Of a stretch of DNA of 64,000 bases, positions 15,757 through 24,437 are shown piece after piece. The notes beneath the pieces are model-generated. The model was not told the origin of the DNA. It was given only the letters and a program-made list of their open reading frames with translations, and ran no database searches. The position numbers were made by a program, and so were the translations under genes. The DNA comes from Bacteroidia bacterium (lineage in GTDB: Bacteria; Bacteroidota; Ignavibacteria; SZUA-365), in contig JAOSJT010000001.1 in NCBI GenBank assembly GCA_027493955.1, positions 3,149,131-3,213,130 of the forward strand, written 5' to 3'. Within the stretch, counting starts at the first letter, position 1; the number at the start of each line of letters is the position of its first letter.

Positions 15757-16100
15757 CGCGGTGACGCGGATTGGGGTGACGCGGATTGGGGTGACGCGGA
15801 TTGGGGTGACGCGGATTTACGCGGATCGAGGCGGATTTACGCGGATCATCTAAGTGACGCGGATTTGGGTGACGCGGATTGGGGTGACGCGGATCGGCGC
15901 GGATTAAGGCGGATCTACGCGGAAGGAATTATTTCGATGCTCGTAGCGAAAATCTGTGGGATGTTTTTCGAAAAAGCACCCGTGAAAATCCGTGCCGATC
16001 CGTGTGATCCGAGTACCTATCCCATACCTCAGAACTGTCGGCACACTCCCCAGAACGATCTATTCGTGACGATCCGTGTCCCTAGTCCCATGCGAGAATA
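15757..16100. repeat. Inverted CGCGGAT / ATCCGTG arrays
   Basis: GGTGACGCGGATTG 14-mers (two heptamers each) and CGCGGATC units occupy 15757-15925. After about 60 nt, ATCCGTG/GATCCG units at 15985-16080 form the inverse arm. No gene is seen in the loop. It fills the space between the glycosyltransferase stop and etfB start. Confidence 0.85.
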
Positions 16101-16119
16101 CGTGTCATTCGCGAATGGA

Positions 16120-16851
16120 TCATTTTTTCAGATCGCGATACGCCCCGGCCCAGAATTTGCGGCGGACGCGGAGGAGGCCTTTGATGTCGTCTATGGCGGT
16201 TTTGACGATTTTCACGCGTGTATCGAGATCCTCGATCCACTTTACAGGGACGTCATAGATTCTGTAGCCGCATTTCTCGCCGATGATGAGCAGCTCGGAA
16301 TCGAAGAACCAGACATTGTCTTCGATTTCCGGGAGAAGCACATCCACCACCTGACGTGTCACCGCCTTGAAACCGCATTGCGCGTCGGAGAAACGGGTAA
16401 AGAACATGGCCTTGACCATGAGGTTGTAGCTTCGGGAGATGAACTCCCGCTTGACGCTGCGCACGGTGTTTGCGCCCTTCATCAGGCGGGAGCCGGTGCC
16501 GATGTCAAATCCCTCGTGCGCGAGGGCGTGAATCATGGGAGGAAAAGATTCGAGATTCGTGGACAGGTCAACGTCCATGTAGCTCACGATATCCGCATCG
16601 CAACCGGTCCACGAGCGTTTGAGCGCGCGGCCGCGGCCTTTTTGTTCGAGGCGGAGATAGCGGACACGGTCATAATCGCGGACGAGAGATTCGGACACCA
16701 TGGGTGTCCGGTCTATGGAGGCATTGTCGGCGATTTCTATGCTCCAGTCGTATCCGTCCATGTGCTCACTCAGGAAGGAATGCAGCATGGGAATGCTGAC
16801 GGGAAGAGCTTTCTCTTCGTTGTACACGGGGATGGTGACGAGCAGCTTCAT
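16120..16851 (-). CDS. Family 2 glycosyltransferase (dolichyl-phosphate hexose synthase-like)
   Basis: 243 residues from ATG 16851, chosen because MKLLVTIPVYNEE is the canonical family N-terminus; upstream in-frame codons read repeat DNA. GT-A fold: ADNASIDRT (nucleotide sugar site), YMDVDLSTN (DxD metal motif), GTGSRL, CGFKAVTR, and WFFDSELLI (the E/D base region). The pattern matches ALG5/DPM1-like enzymes that transfer a sugar to a polyprenyl phosphate at the inner membrane face. No transmembrane segments are evident. It may serve glycan or glycoprotein synthesis; substrate unknown. Confidence 0.92.
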   Translation of the reverse strand: MKLLVTIPVYNEEKALPVSIPMLHSFLSEHMDGYDWSIEIADNASIDRTPMVSESLVRDYDRVRYLRLEQKGRGRALKRSWTGCDADIVSYMDVDLSTNLESFPPMIHALAHEGFDIGTGSRLMKGANTVRSVKREFISRSYNLMVKAMFFTRFSDAQCGFKAVTRQVVDVLLPEIEDNVWFFDSELLIIGEKCGYRIYDVPVKWIEDLDTRVKIVKTAIDDIKGLLRVRRKFWAGAYRDLKK

Positions 16852-17237
16852 GAGCGTCCGATCGAAATGACACAAGCAACTCCTGTAAACTAGCATCGGG
16901 GGGAGGTAATTCCAAGGCGCCCCCCCTTCCCCCCGATGCATCGGAGGGATAGAGGAGGGTTCGGCCCTTCGGGCCGGGGAGGAGTAATTCAGATATTTGC
17001 GTTTTTTCGGTGTCGCCGGAACGCCTGACGGACTGTTGCGGTAGGGGGAACATGGCTATGTGGGGGGTGTTTTTTACGATTTTGGCCGTTTCTGGGGCAT
17101 AGGCGGGGAATCCGGGAAGGTCTCGGCGGGAAAACGGCGCCGAGCTTGCATCGCATTGCCGTGTATCCGTACCTTAAAGAATCTTCGAAACCTTCGGAGA
17201 GCTTTTGTTCACGTTGTACCCTGGCACATGGAGGCCT
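16852..17237. other. Intergenic with hairpin
   Basis: No gene recognised. GCATCGGGGGGA (16893-16904) pairs perfectly with TCCCCCCGATGC (16928-16939). GGCCCTTCGGGCC (16973-16985) is a second palindrome of a kind also found at 18073 and around 28470-28640. The region lies between divergent genes, so promoters for both should be here, but none could be fixed. Confidence 0.7.
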
Positions 17238-17975
17238 ATGAATCGACGAACCTTAAAATTCCTGCTCCTGCTGACAATAGCGATAGTCATCGTTTTAGCA
17301 CCTTCGACCATGAGCGGTGCCGTCAGCAACACACACGCCGTCAAGCAAAACTCCCCCAAAACCCGCGCCGCGAAAAAATCCCTTGCACGCAAACATGCCG
17401 CTCTGGCCGTGCTTCGTGAGTACCTGCCCAACTACGCAGATATTCTCGAAGCGAAGAGTGTTCGTTTCGAGGATATTTATTATCGCGGCAGCTCCATCGT
17501 CCCCGTCCCCGCCCCCTTCGACGCCACCTCCCCTTTCGTCAATCCCATGCTTCGGCTCGAACTGCTTCAGTCCATCGAGGACTGGCTCGGTACGCGCTAT
17601 CGCTACGGCGGACGTTCGCGCGGCGGTGTGGATTGCTCGGGATTCGTGTGTCAGATGGTGGATGAGACGCTCGGACGCCGGATCGGGAATTCCTCCAGCG
17701 CACAATCGAAAGAGTTCGCTCCCATATTTTCTGTTGACAGCCTGCAGTTCGGGGACCTGATGTTTTTCTCCGGGACCCGCCGTACCGCCAAGCGCATCGG
17801 GCATGTCGGCATTTACCTCGGGAACGGCGTATTCGCACATTCGTCCACATCCATCGGCGTCACCTTCAACCACATCACGGACGGCTATTACGCCCGCCGC
17901 TTCCGCTGGGGCGGCCGCTTCTCGTCCGCCGTCGTGGCTGATGCCGATAAGAGTGGTGTGTACGTCAGCCCCTGA
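17238..17975 (+). CDS. NlpC/P60 family cell-wall hydrolase, secreted
   Basis: 245 residues from ATG 17238 (GGAGG three bases upstream). Residues 1-28 form a signal peptide (basic start, LLLLTIAIVIVLAP core). The C-terminal NlpC/P60 domain begins near 110: RYRYGGRSRGGVDCSGFV gives catalytic Cys133, GHVGIYLG gives His189, and His201 in FAHSS is the likely third residue. The family cleaves D-Glu-meso-DAP bonds of peptidoglycan stem peptides in the periplasm. The N-terminal 80 residues of the mature part match no domain that I recognise. A strong terminator follows. Confidence 0.93.
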   Translation: MNRRTLKFLLLLTIAIVIVLAPSTMSGAVSNTHAVKQNSPKTRAAKKSLARKHAALAVLREYLPNYADILEAKSVRFEDIYYRGSSIVPVPAPFDATSPFVNPMLRLELLQSIEDWLGTRYRYGGRSRGGVDCSGFVCQMVDETLGRRIGNSSSAQSKEFAPIFSVDSLQFGDLMFFSGTRRTAKRIGHVGIYLGNGVFAHSSTSIGVTFNHITDGYYARRFRWGGRFSSAVVADADKSGVYVSP

Positions 17976-17995
17976 CCGATTTTCCTGTGACCAAA

Positions 17996-18026
17996 CGAAA
18001 ACGGCGGACTACGGTTCGCCGTTTTC
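17996..18026 (+). terminator. Rho-independent terminator
   Basis: GAAAACGGCG pairs with CGCCGTTTTC across a ten-base loop, ending in TTTTC, 20 bases after the NlpC/P60 stop. It could work in both directions. Confidence 0.85.
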
Positions 18027-18038
18027 ATAATACGGGGA

Positions 18039-18310
18039 GGGTTAAACGTTAAACGTTAAACGAAATTGTGAGCCCGAAGGGCGACACTTTTTCAATCCCC
18101 GCACGTAAAGTGTGGGGTTCTCGCAAGCGCAACCTCTCCTCCCAAGCTCAGCCAGAGGCTGACGACACTTCGTGGTGAAAGGTGAAAAGTGAAAGGAGGA
18201 GTTAGAGGTTGGAAGACACATGATCTCTCGTCAATCCGCAGGGAATACGAGGATACCAACCTATTTGTCGTTTAACGTTTAACTTTTAACGTTTAACTGT
18301 TTGCGTTTAA
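18039..18310. repeat. Inverted TTAAACG arrays between convergent genes
   Basis: GTTAAAC units (18039-18062) face CGTTTAA/CTTTTAA units (18269-18298). The 200-nt loop has a GCCCGAAGGGC palindrome and no plausible ORF. The right array gives the stop codon of the fatty acid hydroxylase (18293-18295). Confidence 0.88.
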
Positions 18311-18958
18311 CTCATCATTTGAAGATTCGGAGACGCGGGAGCGTTCGCGGAGCATGCTGGTGCGGAAGACGTGATCCCACATCGGGGAACTGACACCGAA
18401 GCCGCGGTCAGGTTGCTGGAAGTGATGCCGCATGTGCAGCTCGCGCAACGTGCCGAACAGTTTTCCCTTTATCGGAAAATGATGCACGGCGTAATGGGTG
18501 ATATCGTAGAACAGATACCCGATGAAGAAGCCGGCACTGAAGGGGAATACCGACGGATCACCAAGAGCGACGTAGAAGAGAAGGAAAAACAGCCCACCCA
18601 GCGGGAGACTGACGGAGGGAACCATCACGAGGCGCAGGGGGTCGCTGGGGTAGTCGTGATGCACCCCATGAAACATCCAGTGAAATTTGCGGCCCCAGTC
18701 GGTCCGCGGCTCATAGTGAAAGACAAAGCGGTGCAGGACGTACTCCGTCAGAGTCCAGATAAACAGCCCGGCGAGAAGCAGACCGATGTGCTGCGGTATG
18801 GTGAAGCTGCCGCGAAGGACACCGAGCGCAACGAAGGAAATCACGATAGGGACAAAGAACCACAGTGGTACGGACCAATGGGTACGCGAAAAAAACTCCA
18901 TGACGCCGTTGTCGAACATGCGGGGGGTTTCGCGCTTATTGGAAACGTAGAGCTTCAT
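18293..18958 (-). CDS. Sterol desaturase/fatty acid hydroxylase superfamily membrane enzyme
   Basis: 221 residues. The di-iron histidine clusters are all seen: HRFVFH, HGVHHDYP, HYAVHH and HMRHHF. Four hydrophobic segments (about 30-50, 57-73, 112-135, 140-155) place it in the inner membrane. The compact size and the motif set match the Scs7-like 2-hydroxylases of fatty acids found in Bacteroidota, which make hydroxy fatty acids for lipid A or sphingolipids. The exact substrate is unknown. The last residues and the stop codon come from the TTAAACG array. Confidence 0.9.
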   Translation of the reverse strand: MKLYVSNKRETPRMFDNGVMEFFSRTHWSVPLWFFVPIVISFVALGVLRGSFTIPQHIGLLLAGLFIWTLTEYVLHRFVFHYEPRTDWGRKFHWMFHGVHHDYPSDPLRLVMVPSVSLPLGGLFFLLFYVALGDPSVFPFSAGFFIGYLFYDITHYAVHHFPIKGKLFGTLRELHMRHHFQQPDRGFGVSSPMWDHVFRTSMLRERSRVSESSNDELNANS

Positions 18959-19077
18959 GTGCTGTGCAATGTTGTGAGCAGACCATTCCTAAACATACGG
19001 ACTGAGGAGGAAAGTTCAATGCTCGCAGGGCATCGGGAGAGAACGCGCAGACAACGATTTCGCTTGCGGAAATCTGC

Positions 19078-20820
19078 CTAGCGTAGAAGGATAAACGTCC
19101 TCATTGCGGCTGAACCATCGGTCGTCCGCAGCACGCAGGTGTACATTCCCGGCGGCAGACCTGCCGCGGTGAAGCGCGTCTGATGTACCCCGGACTGCTG
19201 CTCGGAATTGACGAGCGTTGCGACAAGTCGTCCCATCGCATCGAATACCTGGAGCCGCGCATGCCCCGCGGAAGGGAGTTCGTAGCGGAGTGTTACGACA
19301 TCGCTGGCGGGATTGGGGTGTATTTCCCTGAGGACGGCACGATCGCGCACGGTGGGAATTTCTCTGAAGGTTGAAACAGGCGGGGATGAAACGATGAACT
19401 GCCCCATCATACCATGGTCTTCATGCGTAAGCAGGTGACAATGGTACATGTAGGGAAACGTATTGTCGTGATGGGTCTCGAACTTCGTGATGAAGCGGAC
19501 GACGCCGTTGCCGGGCGGCACGAGCACGACATCCTTTCTACCGGCGAGGCCGGGAGGGGGCGACACGCCGTTGATGCTGAGTATGCAAAACTGCACATCA
19601 TGTATATGGAAGGGGTGGGCAATGGGAGTCATGTTGCGCAATTCCCAAACCTCCACATTCTCAAATGGGATATATTCGTTGATGATGTCCGGATCGAAAT
19701 GGACATCATTGATCATGAAGGGTCCTTCGATTGCCCGTGGCCCCATTATCGAAGACATGAAGGTAAATGTGCGCGTGGTGTCGGCGCTCGAGGCAGGCCA
19801 TGGAGCATGTGGAACGAGGGACGTTGGCAGCGAGGTAATCGCTTCCGCGTTTGCATCGCCGATGCGAAACTCGAGCACCGATCTGTTCCTGCCATTCAGC
19901 GGATTCGCCGTGTAGCCGGGAATGGTCTGCCCCGGCCCCATACCGGGTTGTGCCGCGCCGTAAATACCGGAGGGGATTTCCGAACCGAAATTCATCAGAA
20001 GAACATTCTGACCGCGTTGATTCGAGAAGTCGACGAGGATTTCCGCCCGCTCGCCGGGAGAGAGCATAAGCCGGGTCATGCGGACAGGCGTCGAGAGAAG
20101 ACCGCCGTCCGAAGCGATCTGATGGAAGGGCCGGTTATCCGAAAGTCCGAAGAGGTAGGTGCGTTCCGAGGATCCGTTGAGCAAGCGAAAACGCACGATC
20201 TGTGCCGGAACATCGAGATAGGGTTTGATGGTTGCATTCACCATCAGAGTCGAATCGTGAGCGGTATGCATGGCGATCTGTCCGCTTCCATCGAAATCTC
20301 TGCTTTGCACGACGAGAGGAAAATCATCGACGCCGTATCGCCGCGGGAGTTGCAGACGCGCTTCCGCGCTGTCGCGCACAATGATCAGGCCCGAAATACC
20401 CAGTGAAACGTGCTCGTTGGTTCTATGATGCGGATGCGGATGGTACCAGTAGGTCGAAGCCCAGTCCAATACAGTAAATCGCGGATTCCAGGTCGCACCG
20501 GGTGCTATGGTGCTGTGCGGACCGCCGTCGTTGCGCGCGGCGACATGCAGACCATGCCAATGCAACGTCGTCGTATCGGAGAGTTGATTGATGACACGGA
20601 GACTCACGTCGTCGTATTTGTTGAGTAACAGCGTCGGGCCAAGCACATCGCCATTCACTCCCATTGTCCGAGTCCGGATGCCGGGGAAGAACTCCGTCGC
20701 ACCTTCGCGCAGCACCAATTCGTACTCGGGCCCGGAGAGCGTGTCCGGTATACGCAGGGGTTGTTGCGCGACCGCGAGTGCGGAAGCAAAAAACAGCAGC
20801 AGTGTCAGTGTGAGCTTCAT
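19078..20820 (-). CDS. Multicopper oxidase with type IX secretion sorting domain
   Basis: 580 residues from ATG 20820, chosen because a signal peptide follows (LTLLLFFASALAVAQ). Three cupredoxin domains carry all copper motifs: HWHG (87-90), YHPHPHH (126-132), HPFHIHD, and HCHLLTHEDHGM with the type 1 ligands. Oxidises metals or phenolics with reduction of O2 to water. The last 80 residues form a por/T9SS type A sorting domain (IHPNPASDVVTLRYELP, VFDAMGRLV, LPPGMYTCVL), so it should be exported and anchored or released at the cell surface. Longer, 62-codon N-terminal extension in the same frame was rejected because it precedes the signal peptide. Confidence 0.95.
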   Translation of the reverse strand: MKLTLTLLLFFASALAVAQQPLRIPDTLSGPEYELVLREGATEFFPGIRTRTMGVNGDVLGPTLLLNKYDDVSLRVINQLSDTTTLHWHGLHVAARNDGGPHSTIAPGATWNPRFTVLDWASTYWYHPHPHHRTNEHVSLGISGLIIVRDSAEARLQLPRRYGVDDFPLVVQSRDFDGSGQIAMHTAHDSTLMVNATIKPYLDVPAQIVRFRLLNGSSERTYLFGLSDNRPFHQIASDGGLLSTPVRMTRLMLSPGERAEILVDFSNQRGQNVLLMNFGSEIPSGIYGAAQPGMGPGQTIPGYTANPLNGRNRSVLEFRIGDANAEAITSLPTSLVPHAPWPASSADTTRTFTFMSSIMGPRAIEGPFMINDVHFDPDIINEYIPFENVEVWELRNMTPIAHPFHIHDVQFCILSINGVSPPPGLAGRKDVVLVPPGNGVVRFITKFETHHDNTFPYMYHCHLLTHEDHGMMGQFIVSSPPVSTFREIPTVRDRAVLREIHPNPASDVVTLRYELPSAGHARLQVFDAMGRLVATLVNSEQQSGVHQTRFTAAGLPPGMYTCVLRTTDGSAAMRTFILLR

Positions 20821-21105
20821 GGTAGTGAGAATCTCTATGTGAAGCCCGGAAGTGCCGGGCGGTGCATTTGTGGAATCATATATGATGCAGGAAAGCGGCA
20901 TTCGGTGCAAATCGTCGCGTCGCACGCGGCTTCTCAAGACAGCAGGGCTCGCATCGCATGCGGCCGACAGCGGCAGCGAACATCTTCGCCATGCATCCGA
21001 TGTCAACCGTACGCCGCTTCCCGGGAGTGTGGTTATCGGATTTGTTCCGCAATGCGTATCTTTGAGAGTCTATCGATTTTCTCACTGCTTCTCGAGGAAT
21101 ACATT

Positions 21106-22152
21106 ATGAACATTGGGGTGCTCACGGGCGGCGGCGACTGTCCCGGACTCAATCCTGTTATTCGCGGCATCGTGCGCGCGTCTCTCAAGCTGGGTCATTC
21201 CGTCACCGGTTTCCGGCACGGATGGAAAGGGATAGTGGAAGGCATCACCATGCCTCTGGGGCGCGATGCGGTCAGCGGTATTCTGCACCGCGGCGGTACC
21301 ATACTCGGCACCTCGCGCACCAATCCCTATAAGCTCGAGAACGGGGAGCAGCGCATTCTCGACACTATCGCGAAGGAAAACATCGACGCGCTCATTCCCA
21401 TCGGGGGCGAGGACACGCTCGGCGTCGCCGTGAAACTGCACAAAGCCGGCGTCAAACTCGTGGGCGTACCGAAGACCATTGACAACGATTTGCCGGGCAC
21501 GGACTTCACCTTCGGTTTCGACACGGCGGTGAACATCGCCATGGAGGCCATTGACCGCCTGCACAGCACAGCCGAGAGCCACAGCCGCGTACTGGTAGTG
21601 GAAGTGATGGGACGTCACGCGGGATGGATTACCTGGTACGCGGGCATCGCCGGCGGCGGCGACGTGATTCTTGTGCCCGAGCATCCCTTCAGCGTGGAGG
21701 ATGTGTGCGCGAGCATCAAGCGGCGTCATGAAAACGGAAAGAATTTCAGCATCGTAGTGGTGTCGGAAGGTGCGAAAGTCGCCACGGACAGCGAGCGCGA
21801 CGAGGACGGCAGCTATGTGATCGCCAGCATGAAAAAAGACGCGTTCGGTCATGTAATGTTGGGCGGCGTCGCGAAAGTGCTGGCCGATGAAATCGAGAAT
21901 CGCCTCGGCTTCGAGACACGTCACACCGTGCTCGGCCATATTCAGCGCGGCGGCTCGCCGTCCGCGTTCGACCGTGTACTCGGCACGCGCTACGGTGTAC
22001 GCGCGGCGGAACTGGTGCACGAAGGGCGCTTCGGACGCATGGTGGCCTTGCAGGGGACGAAGATCGTGGACATTGACATCACACAGATTGCCACGGGCAT
22101 CAAGGAACTCGATCCCGACCTGTACAAAGTAGCCGAATATTTTCAGGATTGA
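21106..22152 (+). CDS. pfkA: 6-phosphofructokinase, probably PPi-dependent or mixed type
   Basis: 348 residues from ATG 21106 (GAGGA eight bases upstream). Phosphorylates fructose-6-phosphate. LTGGGDCPGLNPVIR at the N-terminus, PKTIDNDLPGTDFTFGFDTA in the active site (catalytic Asp in TIDND) and EVMGRHAGW, HIQRGGSPSAFDR follow the family. The donor site reads GGEDTLG and PKTIDND: Asp and Lys at these two positions are the pattern of PPi-using or mixed-substrate enzymes (GGEG/PGTID in ATP enzymes). So a reversible PPi-PFK is likely. Donor preference is an inference. Confidence 0.93.
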   Translation: MNIGVLTGGGDCPGLNPVIRGIVRASLKLGHSVTGFRHGWKGIVEGITMPLGRDAVSGILHRGGTILGTSRTNPYKLENGEQRILDTIAKENIDALIPIGGEDTLGVAVKLHKAGVKLVGVPKTIDNDLPGTDFTFGFDTAVNIAMEAIDRLHSTAESHSRVLVVEVMGRHAGWITWYAGIAGGGDVILVPEHPFSVEDVCASIKRRHENGKNFSIVVVSEGAKVATDSERDEDGSYVIASMKKDAFGHVMLGGVAKVLADEIENRLGFETRHTVLGHIQRGGSPSAFDRVLGTRYGVRAAELVHEGRFGRMVALQGTKIVDIDITQIATGIKELDPDLYKVAEYFQD

Positions 22153-22278
22153 CGTTTACCGCCTGCGACGACGCGGCGCTCCGCTGTGTGCTGGTAGCGC
22201 CGGAGTCGCGGGATATACGTTGTTCTCCCATGCCGGAGTTTCGGCACGCCAGCAATCTCCATCACAGCGGAACACGCC

Positions 22279-24246
22279 ATGATCGCTTTACAGACGTTGC
22301 GCGATGCGATCGCGCAAGAGGAATATCAGAACATCGGCACGGAGTACCGCATCCCGGCACTCTGGCTGCACGCAGGTGATACAGAACAGGAACGTGTGCG
22401 GGTCGTCAAAGCCATCCCGTTCTTCCTGGAAGGCATTGACGCGATACTGTCGTTGCCGGACGCCTCCCCTGTACGGCAGGCCTCGGGCGGCGAATGGACG
22501 AAGGGCGCCGTGGTATACAACATGTTCACGCGTCTCACGACCGCCTGGGATCATGACGGCGACGGCAACGTCGGGATCGAGGATCTACCGGGCGGGTTGC
22601 GCGAAACGGGGACGTTTCTCAAAAGCATCGCGATGCTCCCGCACATCAGGAGTCTGGGCTGCAATACCATTCATCTCCTGCCCATCACGGCCATCGGGAA
22701 AGACGGCAACAAGGGGACGCTCGGATCGCCGTACGCGATACGGAATCCCTACGAGCTGGATCAGCGACTGGCTGAGCCCTTTCACGGACTCGGAGCGGAG
22801 GCGGAGTTTGCCGCGTTCGTCGAAGCGGCGCATCGCCTGGGCATGCGTGTGGTGATGGAGTTCGTGTTCCGCACCGCCTCGAAAGACAGCGACTGGATTC
22901 CCGAGCATCCGAACTGGTTTTACTGGATAGACGAAGCCATTCCGGATCGCGACGGGGGCGCCGGGCATGAGGATGGCTACGGCAATCCGCGCTTCAGCAG
23001 CGAAGAGCTGAACGTGATCAACTTGCGCGTGAAGCGCAACGACACCAGCAGTCTGCCGCCACCGGGCATGGCGTACAGGCAAATGTTCCGCAGCGCTCCG
23101 GAGGAAGTCGTCAAGGAAGGCGACCGCTACATCGGCATACTCGGCGACGGCACACGTGTGCGCATACCGGGGGCTTTCGCGGACTGGCCACCGGACGACG
23201 TGCAGCCGCCCTGGAACGACGTGACCTATCTCAAGCTCTTCGATCATCCGGGCTTCAATTACATCGCCTACAACACGATTCGCATTTACGATTCCCGGCT
23301 GGCGACGGTGGAACATGAAAACCGGGGCTTGTGGAACAACATCATCAACATCATTCCGCATTTTCAGAAAAATTTCGGGATTGACGGCGTGATGATTGAC
23401 ATGGGCCATGCGCTTCCCAAGAGACTCAAACAGAGCATGGTGGAGCGGGCCAGGAAAATCGATCCGGACTTCGCGTTCTGGGAAGAGAACTTCGCCATCT
23501 CCGTCAAAAGCCGTCAGGAGGGATACAACGCCACCGTCGGCTACTTGTGGAGCGACGAGCATATCCCGGCCAAGCTGCGCGAATTTCTGCACATGCTTCA
23601 ATCGCAGGACGTACCGGTGCCCTTCTTCGCAACGCCGGAGACGCACAACACCCCGCGGGCGGCCACGCGTCCGGGCGGTCTGCATTTTTCACGCCTGGTG
23701 ACGGCGGTGAACGCGTTTCTCCCGGCGGTACCGTTCATCCATCAGGGCTTCGAGCTGGGCGAGACCTTCCCGGTGAACACCGGCCTCGGCTTCACGCCCG
23801 AGGACATCGCCGCGTTGCCGTCGCATACACTGCCGCTGTTCTCCCAATCCGCATTGTGCTGGGACAACGGCGGGCAGATCAGCGATTACATCGCACGTGT
23901 GATGACGCTACGCGAAGCATGGAGCGACGTGATCGTCAATCCCTCGGCGCGCAGCATACAGGTGCTGGAGTGCGGCAATCCCTCACTGCTGTGCTTCCTG
24001 CGGATGTCGCCGGCGCGCGACAGGACACTTGCCATAGTCGCGAACATGGATGTGCATGCCGGTGCGCATGTCGCCCTTTCCCTCGATACAGATTTTACGG
24101 TATTGAAAGACGAGCTCTCCGGCGCAGAAAGTACGCGCGGGGACGGAGGGTTCCATTTCGATCTCGCGCCCGGGCAAGTCCTGGTATTCGAACTGCGTAA
24201 GCCCCACACGCAGATCGAGGAATTTCCGGTGGAGGGACACGGATAG
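22279..24246 (+). CDS. GH13 alpha-amylase family protein
   Basis: 655 residues. A (beta/alpha)8 GH13 barrel is seen from about residue 75: LGCNTIHLLPIT, RLGMRVVMEFVFRT, FGIDGVMIDMGHALP (nucleophile Asp in region II) and AFWEENF (acid/base Glu in region III). Region IV, normally FVDNHD, reads ATPETHNTPRA, so the transition-state Asp is replaced by Asn. NPNWFYWIDE-like HPNWFYW and the barrel insertion resemble maltosyltransferase-type members. It may act on starch/glycogen or alpha-glucans in the cytoplasm (no signal peptide). It follows pfkA on the same strand, 126 bp on. Confidence 0.88.
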   Translation: MIALQTLRDAIAQEEYQNIGTEYRIPALWLHAGDTEQERVRVVKAIPFFLEGIDAILSLPDASPVRQASGGEWTKGAVVYNMFTRLTTAWDHDGDGNVGIEDLPGGLRETGTFLKSIAMLPHIRSLGCNTIHLLPITAIGKDGNKGTLGSPYAIRNPYELDQRLAEPFHGLGAEAEFAAFVEAAHRLGMRVVMEFVFRTASKDSDWIPEHPNWFYWIDEAIPDRDGGAGHEDGYGNPRFSSEELNVINLRVKRNDTSSLPPPGMAYRQMFRSAPEEVVKEGDRYIGILGDGTRVRIPGAFADWPPDDVQPPWNDVTYLKLFDHPGFNYIAYNTIRIYDSRLATVEHENRGLWNNIINIIPHFQKNFGIDGVMIDMGHALPKRLKQSMVERARKIDPDFAFWEENFAISVKSRQEGYNATVGYLWSDEHIPAKLREFLHMLQSQDVPVPFFATPETHNTPRAATRPGGLHFSRLVTAVNAFLPAVPFIHQGFELGETFPVNTGLGFTPEDIAALPSHTLPLFSQSALCWDNGGQISDYIARVMTLREAWSDVIVNPSARSIQVLECGNPSLLCFLRMSPARDRTLAIVANMDVHAGAHVALSLDTDFTVLKDELSGAESTRGDGGFHFDLAPGQVLVFELRKPHTQIEEFPVEGHG

Positions 24247-24307
24247 CATGAATCCTGCGGCCAGGCGATGATCTTTTTTACATAACGGGTATCAGTATCG
24301 GATACAA

Positions 24308-24342
24308 CACAGCGGGCGCTCCTTTCGGCAGCGCCCGCTGTG
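24308..24342. terminator. Strong hairpin between convergent genes
   Basis: A perfect 13-bp stem (CACAGCGGGCGCT against AGCGCCCGCTGTG) with a nine-base loop lies 60 bp after the GH13 stop and about 95 bp after the norZ stop on the other strand. There is no T run, so termination is inferred from strength and place. Confidence 0.65.
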
Positions 24343-24437
24343 TGAAGCCGGCAAAGGAATGCCGGGACGGTATATCCCTCCCTCTGCCGTATGCACCCCG
24401 GAAATATCCGGCGGAGAGAGAGGGCTCCGGGTGTACG

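Noticed and set aside
15865-16893. 342-codon plus frame
   Set aside because: Its 5' part is CGCGGAT repeat and the rest is antisense of the glycosyltransferase.
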